Assembly (NCBI GenBank): GCA_023389105.1
Contig: JAEWEY010000004.1
Location: 620,001-684,000 of the forward strand
Length of the DNA: 64,000 nucleotides
DNA from: Pseudomonadota bacterium
Lineage (GTDB): Bacteria > Pseudomonadota > Alphaproteobacteria > Sphingomonadales > Sphingomonadaceae
Direction of reading: 5' to 3'
This document shows, piece after piece, positions 33,230 to 42,671 of the stretch. The position numbers were made by a program, and so were the translations under genes. Numbering within the stretch: position 1 is the stretch's first letter; the number at the start of each line of letters is the position of its first letter. The notes under the pieces are model-generated. The model made no database searches and was not told the DNA's origin. It worked only from the letters and a program-made list of their open reading frames with translations.

Positions 33230-33649
33230 ATGTTGCGCCAATCCATCGCCGTTTTGCCGATTCGCGCGAGTCGCCAGGGCCTCATGGAAATTACGGATGA
33301 GGTCCAGAATTTCCTTACTGACAGCGGCATCAGCGACGGTCTGCTGACCGTTTTCTGCCGCCATACCTCGGCATCCCTCGTCATCCAGGAGAATGCGGCG
33401 CCAGCCGCGCGCCGGGATCTCGAAGCGTTTCTGACTCGGATCGCGCCGGAGAGCGAGGAATATGAGCATGACGACGAGGGACCTGACGACATGCCTGCGC
33501 ACCTCCGGGCCGCGTTGACCGCGACGCAATTGTCGGTGCCAGTCATGGCGCGGCAACCGATGCTCGGGACGTGGCAAGGTATTTTCCTGTTCGAGCATCG
33601 GCGTCGTCCGCCTGGGCGCGAGATCGTTTTCCATGTGGTGGGCGAATGA
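33230..33649 (+). CDS. yjbQ: YjbQ family protein (UPF0047; secondary thiamine-phosphate synthase type)
   Basis: This 139-residue protein is of the widely conserved UPF0047 fold. In E. coli it has weak thiamine-phosphate synthase activity, so its true role is unsettled. Signatures are the LLTVFCRHTSASLVIQENA segment with conserved Cys/His, HLRAALTATQLSVPV and LGTWQGIFLFEHR near the C-terminus. Its stop overlaps the start of the next gene (ATGA). Confidence 0.92.
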   Translation: MLRQSIAVLPIRASRQGLMEITDEVQNFLTDSGISDGLLTVFCRHTSASLVIQENAAPAARRDLEAFLTRIAPESEEYEHDDEGPDDMPAHLRAALTATQLSVPVMARQPMLGTWQGIFLFEHRRRPPGREIVFHVVGE

Positions 33650-34112
33650 GCCTGGAGAGCGTTCGCGCCTGGTTGGCGGCGAATGCGCCCGAGCTCCGCC
33701 TGATCGAGGTGCAGGAGAGCACGGCCACGGTGGACAGCGCGGCGCGGGCGCTCGGCGTCGAACCGGGCCGGATCGCCAAGACGCTGGCGGTGCGCGCGGG
33801 CGAGCAATTGTTCCTACTGGTAGCACGCGGTGACGCACGGCTCGACAACCGGAAGTGCAAGGATGAGTTGGGCGCGCGGCCGCGGATGCTTGGCGCAGAG
33901 GAAACGCTCGCGCTGACGGGCCATCCGGTCGGTGGCGTGTGCCCGTTCGGCCTGAAGACGCCCCTGCCCGTCTATCTCGACCGCTCGCTGCAGGATTTCG
34001 ACATCGTCTATCCGGCCGGCGGATCGCTCAACACGTCGGTCGAAGTGGGCGTTGAGCGGCTGTTCGAAATGGTTGCGGAGCGCTGGGTCGACCTGTGCCG
34101 GCCGCCCGAGCC

Positions 34113-34122
<10 letters not shown>
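33646..34122 (+). CDS. YbaK/EbsC-type aminoacyl-tRNA deacylase
   Basis: This protein probably hydrolyses mischarged tRNA, as Cys-tRNA(Pro) or Ala-tRNA(Pro) editing proteins do. The 158 residues contain VDSAARALGVEPGRIAKTLAVR with the conserved lysine, LVARGDARLDNRKCKDELG and HPVGGVCPFGL, all typical of the INS/YbaK superfamily. The ATG at 33646 overlaps the yjbQ stop; the upstream frame runs inside yjbQ. The 3' end overlaps convergent pntAA by ten bases. Confidence 0.9.
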
Positions 34123-35240
<1,118 letters not shown>

Positions 35241-35250
35241 CGGGCGGATC

Positions 35251-35412
35251 TTACCAATAGGCCTTTACGATCGACAGCCACAGGAAGCCGACGATGAAGC
35301 AGATGATCGCGCCCCATTTGAAAAGCTTCACGAAACTCGAATAGTCGGCGACGTGCGAGGACATTTCCTGCGTCGGCGGGTTTTCGAGCAAGGGTTCTTC
35401 ACTGTGAGCCAT
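35251..35412 (-). CDS. aa3-type cytochrome c oxidase subunit IV-like small membrane protein
   Basis: This 53-residue protein begins MAHSEEPLLE, has a hydrophilic N-terminus and one transmembrane helix (FKWGAIICFIVGFLWLSI, residues about 31-48), and ends in KAYW. That layout matches the small bacterial aa3-type oxidase subunit IV family, commonly encoded just upstream of pntAA in alphaproteobacteria. Ten bases separate it from pntAA, so the two are probably cotranscribed. Its role in oxidase assembly or stability is inferred. Confidence 0.85.
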   Translation of the reverse strand: MAHSEEPLLENPPTQEMSSHVADYSSFVKLFKWGAIICFIVGFLWLSIVKAYW

Positions 35413-35580
35413 TCACTTATCCCTCTGTTGGATGGGTCTGTCGTTCACCACCCCATAACAAGGCGTTCAGTAACGCCCAAGTCCCATCGGCATGCTGCGG
35501 AATGAACGTCGCGCATCAAGCAGTTAAGGCGACCTTTACTCCTGTGGCCGTAGACCGACGCGCAGGAAGGCCTGCCATTC

Positions 35581-37017
35581 ATGCGTGAAGAACCGATCCG
35601 TTCATTGCTGCTGCTCGACGCAAATCCGGAGGAGCGCCGATTGATTTCGGCCATCGCCGGCCGCGCCGGATGGAGCGTGGTTGGCGCCGCCGACGAAGAA
35701 ACGGCCGTCGCGCTTCTGCAGGGACCGCACGGGCGCGAAGTGCTGGCGGTGCTGCTTGGGGGATGGGACGCCGACAAGAGCCCGCAATTGATAAGCGCCC
35801 TGCGCGCGCAACGCTCGGGACTGCCGGTAATCGTGCTTTCGGAGAGCAATACGGTATCTGTTGCCGTCGAAGCGATGCGGGCTGGCGCGTCCGACTTCCT
35901 CGTCCGACCGGTGGCCCCTGAACGGCTGCTGGAGGCGCTGGCAGCCAATGCCGACCGTCGCCGCGCCGCTGGCGAACTGGCGCCAGTTTCCGAAAAGCTT
36001 GCTCCGCCACTGGCGCTCGAGCAATTGATCGGTGCGGCTCCTGAATTTCGCGCAGCGTTAGCCGTCGCAGCCAAGTCCGCGCGCAACCGCCTGCCGGTCC
36101 TGATCATCGGCGAACCGGGGACGGGCAAGGAAACCGTCGCGCGCGCCATTCATAGCGCCAGCCTGCGCGCCAAAGGGCCCTTGCTGAGCTTGGACTGCAA
36201 GGCTGCTGCCGCGAACATCGTCGACAGCGAATTATTCGGTCACGAAAAGGGCGCTTTTCCGGGTGCTTTCACGTCAAAGGTGGGCAAGCTCGTCCAGTCG
36301 GACGGTGGGACGCTGATTCTGAATGACATCGGCTGCCTTCCGCAGCAAACCCAGGAACTTCTCGACCGAATGCTTGCGACGGGGGAAGTCCGCCCGGTTG
36401 GGCTCAACGGCAGCTATTCGGTCGACGTCCGCGTCATTGCGACGAGTAATCGTGCGCTGCCCGAGGATTTCCATCCTGGCCTCGCCGAGCGGATCGGTGG
36501 CACGACCGTCAACCTGCCGTCGCTCCGCGAACGCAGTGGGGACATCCCTGCCCTTGCCCGTCACCTGCTGCAGCGCCTTGCCGAGCAAACGGGCCTAAAA
36601 GAGCTGTCGATCGGCAATGACGCGCTGGCGGTGCTGATGCGCTACGGCTGGCCGGGCAACGTCCGGCAGCTGGCCGGCGTCCTGTTCCGCGCCGCGCTGC
36701 AGTGCGAGGAGAGCGCGCTGACGGCGCAACACTTCCCGCACATCGCAGTCCAATCGCGCTATACTGCACGCCGCACCGATTTCGCGCCGACAGTCAGCGC
36801 AGAACGCAGCGAGGAAATGCTCGCGGGCGCGCCTGGTGTGACACTCTACAGCAGCGATGGTCACCTTCGCCCGCTTGAAGACATCGAGGCTGACATTATC
36901 CGGTTGGCCATCGGCCATTATCGCGGCCGTATGACCGAAGTCGCCCGGCGCCTCGGAATCGGCCGGTCAACGCTGTATCGCAAGCTCGGCGAACTTGGGA
37001 TCGATACTGCGGCCTGA
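35581..37017 (+). CDS. degenerate NtrC-type regulator (receiver / AAA+ / Fis HTH)
   Basis: This 478-residue protein has the NtrC architecture: a receiver (about 8-120), a sigma-54 AAA+ domain (about 148-380) and a Fis-like helix-turn-helix (TEVARRLGIGRSTLYRKL, about 450-475). Key residues differ. The receiver has LLG where the phosphoacceptor Asp should be and lacks the acidic pair. The GAFTGA loop reads GAFPGA and Walker B reads ILND instead of FLDE. Walker A (GEPGTGKE) is intact. It may therefore act independently of phosphorylation and perhaps of sigma-54. FlbD-type flagellar regulators also have odd receivers, but no flagellar genes are nearby. Confidence 0.85.
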   Translation: MREEPIRSLLLLDANPEERRLISAIAGRAGWSVVGAADEETAVALLQGPHGREVLAVLLGGWDADKSPQLISALRAQRSGLPVIVLSESNTVSVAVEAMRAGASDFLVRPVAPERLLEALAANADRRRAAGELAPVSEKLAPPLALEQLIGAAPEFRAALAVAAKSARNRLPVLIIGEPGTGKETVARAIHSASLRAKGPLLSLDCKAAAANIVDSELFGHEKGAFPGAFTSKVGKLVQSDGGTLILNDIGCLPQQTQELLDRMLATGEVRPVGLNGSYSVDVRVIATSNRALPEDFHPGLAERIGGTTVNLPSLRERSGDIPALARHLLQRLAEQTGLKELSIGNDALAVLMRYGWPGNVRQLAGVLFRAALQCEESALTAQHFPHIAVQSRYTARRTDFAPTVSAERSEEMLAGAPGVTLYSSDGHLRPLEDIEADIIRLAIGHYRGRMTEVARRLGIGRSTLYRKLGELGIDTAA

Positions 37018-37036
37018 TTAAGACCGCTCGATCGGC

Positions 37037-37399
37037 CTACATCCAGCGGACGTCGGAACCTGGTTGCAGGACGCCTCTCAGCTTTTCGAGTTCTGCAATA
37101 AGCAATGGTAAAGCTTCGGGCTGGAAGACCAGCGGCAGTTCAACGCCGCCTTCTAGGGTCATGAACAGCACTGGCTCGTTGCGGCCGGTCTTGCCGGTCT
37201 GCAGGCCCTTGGGCCGGATGAATTGCTGCTCGATCCCTTCCGCGCCGGACTTGGCCAGTTCAGATGCCAGCGCCCCGGCGGCGCTCGCTGCGCACTCCTT
37301 CCCCAACTGAAAGCTCTGGGTGCTGTCATCCTCACCCAGCATCTGCAGCGTGATGCTATCGGGGTCGGCGGACCACTGCAGGACACGAACGTACTTCAA
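37037..37399 (-). CDS. conserved hypothetical protein, 120 residues
   Basis: No family was recognised. The protein is soluble and acidic, begins MKYVRVLQWSADPDSITLQML, and has an alternating beta/alpha look, with A-A-G-A-L-A-S-E-L in the middle and P-L-L-I-A-E-L-E-K-L near the end. The start is TTG after AAAGGG. Its neighbour (37426-38226) lies 27 bases upstream in the same direction, so they are probably coexpressed. Confidence 0.6.
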   Translation of the reverse strand: MKYVRVLQWSADPDSITLQMLGEDDSTQSFQLGKECAASAAGALASELAKSGAEGIEQQFIRPKGLQTGKTGRNEPVLFMTLEGGVELPLVFQPEALPLLIAELEKLRGVLQPGSDVRWM

Positions 37400-37425
37400 A
37401 CCAGATACCCTTTCTTTTCGCGAGG

Positions 37426-38226
37426 CTACTTCTTCGGGACCAGCAGACGCTCGGGCCGGCGCTCGCGCGCGTTCTTGAACAGGGAATAGGTCTGGCCGAC
37501 GATCTCGGTCACGCCGGTAATCGAGGTCATGTAACTTTCAAGCTCGGGCGTCTTCGTCGCCTCGACCAAACGGACGTTTGCGGAAGGATCGGGCCCCTCA
37601 AAGCGGACAGTGAACAAGGGCTCGCCGCGCCGCAGGATGAGATCCTTGGTCGTGTCATGCCATTCGAACGCCCACATCAGCGCGCGGGGCCAGATGTCGA
37701 TCGGGAAGCGGCCGCCGATCTGGACGCCCGGCCGGTTATCTCCCGAGTAGTGAAAGATAGGCGGATACTGGTTCACGTAAACCGGATCGTCCGAAACGAA
37801 CACGTAGCTGGTCAGCATTTGCAGCACAGGCCGCTGCGGGTTCCGCCATTCATGGCGCGGCTGGAACACGATCCAGCGCTGCAGGGCCTCCGCCCGAATA
37901 GGGCTCTTGTCCGCCAGCACGTTGGTGATGTCCATGCCGGTGGCGGTCAGCTTCAGGCGCAAATGAACGTCGATCGGGCAATTGACCACGAAGTGGCGGC
38001 GGTCGAAGTCCAGCACGGAAGGACATTGGGCGACCGACCGCGGGTCATTGCTCTGCGCATCCACGCGGACGGGCCTGGGCGTATCCCAGATGATGCTCGC
38101 CTCGTCGGTCTTGAGTAGCCAGCCAACGGTGTAGCCGCGGGACTCGGCGGCTGCGGAAGCCTGCGGCGCTGCTGCGGCTTCCGGCTCCTGCGCGTGCGAG
38201 CCCTTCGAAAAAAGGTTCTTCAGCAT
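37426..38226 (-). CDS. conserved hypothetical protein, 266 residues
   Basis: No firm family was recognised. A low-complexity alanine/glutamate-rich segment (about 10-30) precedes a compact domain that looks beta-rich. It has conserved-looking motifs W-R-N-P-Q-R-P, V-N-Q-Y-P-P, G-G-R-F-P-I-D-I-W-P-R and a final E-R-L-L-V-P-K-K. There is no signal peptide or membrane segment. It may be a small-molecule-binding or beta-sandwich protein. It is upstream of the 120-residue gene in the same transcript. Confidence 0.65.
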   Translation of the reverse strand: MLKNLFSKGSHAQEPEAAAAPQASAAAESRGYTVGWLLKTDEASIIWDTPRPVRVDAQSNDPRSVAQCPSVLDFDRRHFVVNCPIDVHLRLKLTATGMDITNVLADKSPIRAEALQRWIVFQPRHEWRNPQRPVLQMLTSYVFVSDDPVYVNQYPPIFHYSGDNRPGVQIGGRFPIDIWPRALMWAFEWHDTTKDLILRRGEPLFTVRFEGPDPSANVRLVEATKTPELESYMTSITGVTEIVGQTYSLFKNARERRPERLLVPKK

Positions 38227-38304
38227 CGGGTACTTAGCATTCCTAGGTCTTTGCGCGGCGCGACTAGCATGGCAGTCCCACTCGAGCCAGACGATTGCGA
38301 GCTG

Positions 38305-39375
38305 CTAGAGGCGGGGCGTCAGCGCCTGATCGCGGAGGCCGCGCCAGACGCGCAATGCCTGCACCGTTTCCGCGACGTCGTGAACGCGGATGAGCTGTGC
38401 ACCCTGCTCCACTGCCTTCAGCGCAAAGGCGAGGCTGCCGGCAAGGCGGCGATCGGCCGGCGCTTCGTTCGACAAAGCCCCGATGGTGCGCTTGCGGCTG
38501 GCGCCGAGGACGAGCGGGCAGCCGAGCGAGTGGAACAGCGCCAGGCCGTTCATGAGTTCGAGATTGTGCCCGACGTTCTTGCCGAACCCGAAGCCGGGAT
38601 CGATGAGGATGCGGTCGCGCGAAATGCCCGCGCCGGCCGCGGCGGCAATCCCCTCTTCAAGCCAGAGGTAAATCTCGACCAGCACGTCGTCATAGCGGGG
38701 ATCATCCTGCATCGTCTGCGGGTCGCCCTGGTGGTGCATCAGGACGACGGGGACGTTGAGCGTCGCGGCGACCTGAGCAGATCGCTCGTCGTAGGTCAGC
38801 GCGGAGACGTCGTTGATCAGCCGTGCGCCCGCCTGGACTGCCGCGCTCATCACGTCGGCCTTGCGGGTATCGACGGAGACCGCGACGCCACCGGCGGCAA
38901 GCTGCTTAATCACGGGCGCGACGCGTTCGATCTCATCGCCTTCCCACACCGAGCGCGCGCCCGGGCGCGTCGATTCCCCGCCAACATCGATGATTGCCGC
39001 TCCCTCCGCGGCCATGCGGGCGCCGGCCTCTGCCGCAGCGGCGGCGTCGGCGAATTGCCCGCCATCGGAGAAGCTGTCCGGCGTCGCGTTCACGATACCC
39101 ATCACTTGGGGCTGGTCGAGGCGAACGGTGCGCTCGCCGAGACCGAGCGGAGCTCTGGCCGCCGAGAGCGCGGCCCATTGTGCGGCGAGCGCATCGTCGA
39201 AGCGGTCTTCAATGCCTGCAACTGGTACCAGCTCCGTCGCGGTACGACGGTTCCCCTGGACCGTGATCAGCTCAACGGCCGAGAACCAGTTTAGTCCGCC
39301 GGCCAGGCGAGCGACCTTCCCGTCATGGCCGAACGGCGAGTCGACGAAGCCCGTCGGGCGAATGAGCGTGCGCAT
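38305..39375 (-). CDS. folP: dihydropteroate synthase
   Basis: DHPS joins dihydropterin pyrophosphate with p-aminobenzoate in folate synthesis. The 356 residues have VMGIVNATPDSFSDGG, IIDVGGESTRPGA, LINDVSAL, DPGFGFGK and GASRKRTIG. An N-terminal extension of about 115 residues precedes the barrel, a feature seen in several sphingomonads. The ATG at 39373-39375 fits that start. It lies close after ccrM in the same direction. Confidence 0.94.
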   Translation of the reverse strand: MRTLIRPTGFVDSPFGHDGKVARLAGGLNWFSAVELITVQGNRRTATELVPVAGIEDRFDDALAAQWAALSAARAPLGLGERTVRLDQPQVMGIVNATPDSFSDGGQFADAAAAAEAGARMAAEGAAIIDVGGESTRPGARSVWEGDEIERVAPVIKQLAAGGVAVSVDTRKADVMSAAVQAGARLINDVSALTYDERSAQVAATLNVPVVLMHHQGDPQTMQDDPRYDDVLVEIYLWLEEGIAAAAGAGISRDRILIDPGFGFGKNVGHNLELMNGLALFHSLGCPLVLGASRKRTIGALSNEAPADRRLAGSLAFALKAVEQGAQLIRVHDVAETVQALRVWRGLRDQALTPRL

Positions 39376-39383
39376 GGCCTGCG

Positions 39384-40520
39384 CTATAGCGCGGCGAGAT
39401 GCTGTTGCCGCAAGGCGTCGAGCATCATCAGGTCGCCCGCCTTGTCGATGTGCCAGAAGGTCCAGCCGTTGCATGACGGCGCGCCCTGGAGCGCTGCCCC
39501 GACCTTGTGGATCGAGCCGGCGTGCAGGTCGCAGGCTATTGAGCCGTCGGCGCGGACGCTGGCGGTCCAGCGGCGCTTGGCGTCGGTGAGCACCGTACCG
39601 GGGGGGACCATGCCGCTTTCGACGAGGACGCCGAACGCCACCCGCGGCGCGTCACGCTTGTCGGGCACGGTCTTCATTGCGCTTTCGTCCAAGGGGAGCG
39701 TCGAAGCGATGCGCTCGCGCGCAACCTTGATGTAGGTGGGCTCGCGCTCGACGCCGATCCAGCGGCGGCCGAGGCGGCGCGCCACTGCACCCGTCGTGCC
39801 GGTGCCGAAAAACGGGTCCAGCACGACATCGCCTGGCTTCGTGCAGGCGAGCAGGATGCGGTAGAGCAAAGCCTCGGGCTTCTGCGTCGGATGGGCTTTG
39901 GCGCCGTCCTCGCCCTTCACACGCTCGCTGCCAGCGCAGATCGGCATCAGCCAGTCGGAGCGCATCTGCAGATCGTCGTTGAGCGCCTTCATGGCGCGAT
40001 AGTTGAAGGTGTAGCGCGCCTTCTCGTCCTTGGCGCACCAGATCAGGGTCTCATGCGCGTTGGTGAAGCGAGTGCCGCGGAAGTTCGGCATTGGGTTGGT
40101 CTTGCGCCAGACGATGTCGTTCAAAATCCAGAAGTCGGAATCCTGCAGCAGCGCGCCGACGCGGAAGATGTTGTGATAGCTGCCGATCACCCAGATCGTG
40201 CCGTCGTCCTTGAGGATGCGGCGCGCCTGCATCAGCCAGTCGCGAGTGAAATTGTCGTAGGCGGGCAGGCTGTCGAACTTGTCCCAGTCGTCGTCCACCG
40301 CGTCGACCCGGCTGCCTTCCGGCCTGAACAGGTCGCCGCCGAGTTGCAGGTTGTAGGGCGGGTCGGCAAAGATCATGTCGACACTCTTGTCGGGAAGCCG
40401 CGCCATCTCGGCGATGCAATCGCCCTGGAGGATACTGTCGAGCGGCAGGCTCTTCGCCACCGGTTTGGTACGCGGGCGCAAGTGCGCCCGGCTCTCCGCG
40501 ATTGGAGCGATGAGATTCAT
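39384..40520 (-). CDS. ccrM: cell-cycle DNA adenine methyltransferase CcrM (GANTC)
   Basis: CcrM methylates adenine in GANTC and couples chromosome replication to transcription in alphaproteobacteria. The 378 residues are a beta-class enzyme: DPPYNLQLGG (catalytic motif IV) comes first and DPFFGTGTTGAVA (SAM-binding motif I) late. The C-terminal CcrM-specific DNA-binding domain (about 280-375) contains GMVPPGTVL and SCNGWTFWHI. The ATG at 40518-40520 overlaps a GANTC site. Confidence 0.95.
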   Translation of the reverse strand: MNLIAPIAESRAHLRPRTKPVAKSLPLDSILQGDCIAEMARLPDKSVDMIFADPPYNLQLGGDLFRPEGSRVDAVDDDWDKFDSLPAYDNFTRDWLMQARRILKDDGTIWVIGSYHNIFRVGALLQDSDFWILNDIVWRKTNPMPNFRGTRFTNAHETLIWCAKDEKARYTFNYRAMKALNDDLQMRSDWLMPICAGSERVKGEDGAKAHPTQKPEALLYRILLACTKPGDVVLDPFFGTGTTGAVARRLGRRWIGVEREPTYIKVARERIASTLPLDESAMKTVPDKRDAPRVAFGVLVESGMVPPGTVLTDAKRRWTASVRADGSIACDLHAGSIHKVGAALQGAPSCNGWTFWHIDKAGDLMMLDALRQQHLAAL

Positions 40521-40630
40521 GGCTGGCCCCGTCCCCTATTCCTTGAGACCAGAAGCTGAGTCCATCGGGACTCCCGGTCAACAAGCAAAGGGTTAACGGC
40601 CGCGATCAGCCGGCAAGAACGGAACGAGTC
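40514..40630. promoter_or_regulatory. cluster of GANTC sites in the ccrM/rnhB intergenic region
   Basis: GATTC at 40514-40518, GAGTC at 40558-40562, GACTC at 40569-40573 and GAGTC at 40626-40630 all lie within or beside the 138-base gap in front of ccrM. In Caulobacter, GANTC sites in the ccrM promoter make it sensitive to its own methylation. A similar feedback is inferred here. Confidence 0.5.
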
Positions 40631-40658
40631 CGCAACGGGTTCGGCACAAGATATTGAG

Positions 40659-41348
40659 TCAGGCGGCCTTGGCCGGACTCAACCCGTGGTGGTGTGGCGC
40701 AGAGGACTCGCTGACCTGAATTTCGATGTCGAGCTCCGGCTGGGCGGCTTCGCTGAGCATCGCCCGCACCAATCCGAAGCTGCGGCGGTGCAGCGGCGTC
40801 GGGCCGAGCTCGCGCAGCGCGCGCCGGTGGTCAGGCGTGGGGTAGCCGCGGTTTCGCTCCCATCCGTAACCAGGGTAGTCGCGCGCGTGATCGGCCATGA
40901 TCCGGTCGCGCGTGACCTTGGCGATGATGGATGCAGCGGCGATTGAGCGGCACTTGGCGTCGCCGTCGACGATCGCCTTGGACGGTCGCTGCCAGCGCGG
41001 CGTTGCGTTACCGTCGACGAGCACCCAGGCGGGTTCCAGCCCCAGCGCCTCGACGGCGCGGGTCATCGCCAGCATGCGCGCCCAGTAGATGTTGATGCTG
41101 TCGATCTCCTCGACCGACGCGATACCCACGCCCCAAGCCGCGCACTTCACCAGCTTGGCATAGAGCGCCTCGCGCTTTTCGAGCGGCAAATTCTTGCTGT
41201 CGTCGATGCCGCGCGGGAATTTGTCGCGGTTGAGGATGCAGGCGGCGGCGACCACCGGCCCTGCGAGCGGTGCGCATCCCGCCTCGTCGACGCCGGCGAG
41301 CGGCTGCGGAAATTCGAGCTCAAGCTTGAAGGAGCAGCGCCGCGGCAT
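40659..41348 (-). CDS. rnhB: ribonuclease HII
   Basis: RNase HII removes single ribonucleotides and RNA primers from DNA. The 229 residues carry the catalytic acids in AGVDEAGCAPLAG (DE pair), VDGN (Asp) and DHARDYP. The IAAASIIAKVTRD segment is also present. A serine-rich C-terminal tail extends about 20 residues past the fold. rnhB upstream of ccrM is the usual order in alphaproteobacteria. Confidence 0.95.
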   Translation of the reverse strand: MPRRCSFKLELEFPQPLAGVDEAGCAPLAGPVVAAACILNRDKFPRGIDDSKNLPLEKREALYAKLVKCAAWGVGIASVEEIDSINIYWARMLAMTRAVEALGLEPAWVLVDGNATPRWQRPSKAIVDGDAKCRSIAAASIIAKVTRDRIMADHARDYPGYGWERNRGYPTPDHRRALRELGPTPLHRRSFGLVRAMLSEAAQPELDIEIQVSESSAPHHHGLSPAKAA

Positions 41349-41407
41349 GTCCCAAGCCTATGAAGGCGTGGGACAAATCGCCAGTGGCAGCCCGCAAATT
41401 TTGTGGA

Positions 41408-42586
41408 TTAGTCCATTCGCCAGGGCGGGAAGCGGCGATTTTCGCCGGCCTTGTAGAAGAAGATGATGTTGCCGTCGGGATCGCGGAGGCGCGCTTCGCG
41501 CCACATCCAGGGCTGGTTGCGCGGGCCATGCTCAAGGGCGATCCCGCCGCGCGCGAGCTGCTCGACGCGTTCGTCAAGGTCGTCGCATTCGAAATAGATG
41601 GCGGTGGTCGCGAGGATCTTTTCCTCGGGATCGATCTGCACCGAAAGCGTCACGCCGCCAGCCGTTTCGAAGCGGGCATAGCCGGTGTCGGGGCTGTCGA
41701 CGATCTGGCGCAGGCCGAGTTGGCGGTAGAATTCGACCGAACGGCGGTAGTGCGTTCCGGTGACGGTGACTTGATTGAGGCGCGGACCGTCGCCGACATC
41801 GAGGCGGACGCGGCCCTGGCCGAGTGGGCCGGCGCCCTGCCCCAGCCCCGGCGCGTCGTGCAGCGCGACTCGGACAAACTCGCGAGCGCGAGCGACGGAG
41901 TCGGGCAGGCTTGCACCGGTGGCAAGGAAGGTGGCGATGGCGCTGGCGAGCGTGCAGCCGGTGCCATGGGTGCTGGTCGTATCAACGCGGGCGCCCTGCC
42001 AGCTGGTCATGTTGTCGGTCTCGATCAGCGCATCGGCGAGCGCATCGCCCTCTTCGTGACCGCCCTTGATGAGCACTGCACAGCCGTGGAGGCCGACGAG
42101 GTGCAATGCGGCGGATACCGGGTCTTCCTCCGCTGTGAGCCGCTTCAGCTCTGGCAGATTGGGAGTCGCGACCGTCGCGACATCCATCAGCCGGCCGAAG
42201 GCGGCAACTGTCGCGTCATCCGCCAGCACCGAACCGCTGGTCGCGACCATCACCGGGTCGAAGACGATCGGCAGGTCGGGCTGGTCGGCTTTCAGCCGTT
42301 CGAGCCGGATGGCCACCTGCTCCGCCGCAAAGGCACCGCCGATCATGCCGATCTTCACCGCGTCGACGCCGATATCGTCGATGACAGAGTCGATCTGCTG
42401 CAGAATCATTTCGGTCGGCACCGGATGGACGCCCTGCACGCCGGCCGTGTTCTGTGCGGTGATGGCGGTGATCGCCGTCATCGCGTGACCGCCGAGCATG
42501 GTGACCGTCTTGATGTCGGCCTGAATCCCGGCGCCCCCGCCCGAGTCCGAGCCGGCGATGATCAGGATCCGGGCCGTCGACGTCAT
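41408..42586 (-). CDS. thiD: fusion of hydroxymethylpyrimidine kinase (ThiD) with a VOC/glyoxalase domain
   Basis: One frame of 392 residues contains two domains. Residues 1-265 are a complete HMP/HMP-P kinase of thiamine synthesis: IAGSDSGGGAGIQADIKT, GMIGG, VFDPVMVATSG and the anion-hole STHGTGCTLASAIA. Residues 270-385 form a vicinal-oxygen-chelate domain: RLNQVTVTGTHYRRSVEFYRQLGL, RLRDPDGNIIFFY. The junction has no stop or frameshift. The start is ATG at 42584-42586; an upstream ATG is less likely. The role of the VOC part is unknown. Confidence 0.88.
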   Translation of the reverse strand: MTSTARILIIAGSDSGGGAGIQADIKTVTMLGGHAMTAITAITAQNTAGVQGVHPVPTEMILQQIDSVIDDIGVDAVKIGMIGGAFAAEQVAIRLERLKADQPDLPIVFDPVMVATSGSVLADDATVAAFGRLMDVATVATPNLPELKRLTAEEDPVSAALHLVGLHGCAVLIKGGHEEGDALADALIETDNMTSWQGARVDTTSTHGTGCTLASAIATFLATGASLPDSVARAREFVRVALHDAPGLGQGAGPLGQGRVRLDVGDGPRLNQVTVTGTHYRRSVEFYRQLGLRQIVDSPDTGYARFETAGGVTLSVQIDPEEKILATTAIYFECDDLDERVEQLARGGIALEHGPRNQPWMWREARLRDPDGNIIFFYKAGENRRFPPWRMD

Positions 42587-42671
42587 ACCCCGCGTCTTCG
42601 AGCCGATCCCGGGCGCGAAGTTGTCCATGTGCACGCTTCCGTCGGTAAGCCGACAAGTCCGAACAAATGGT

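Noticed and set aside
40590..40597. GTTAAC near ccrM as a CtrA site
   Set aside because: Only a single half-site is present, without a partner at seven bases spacing.
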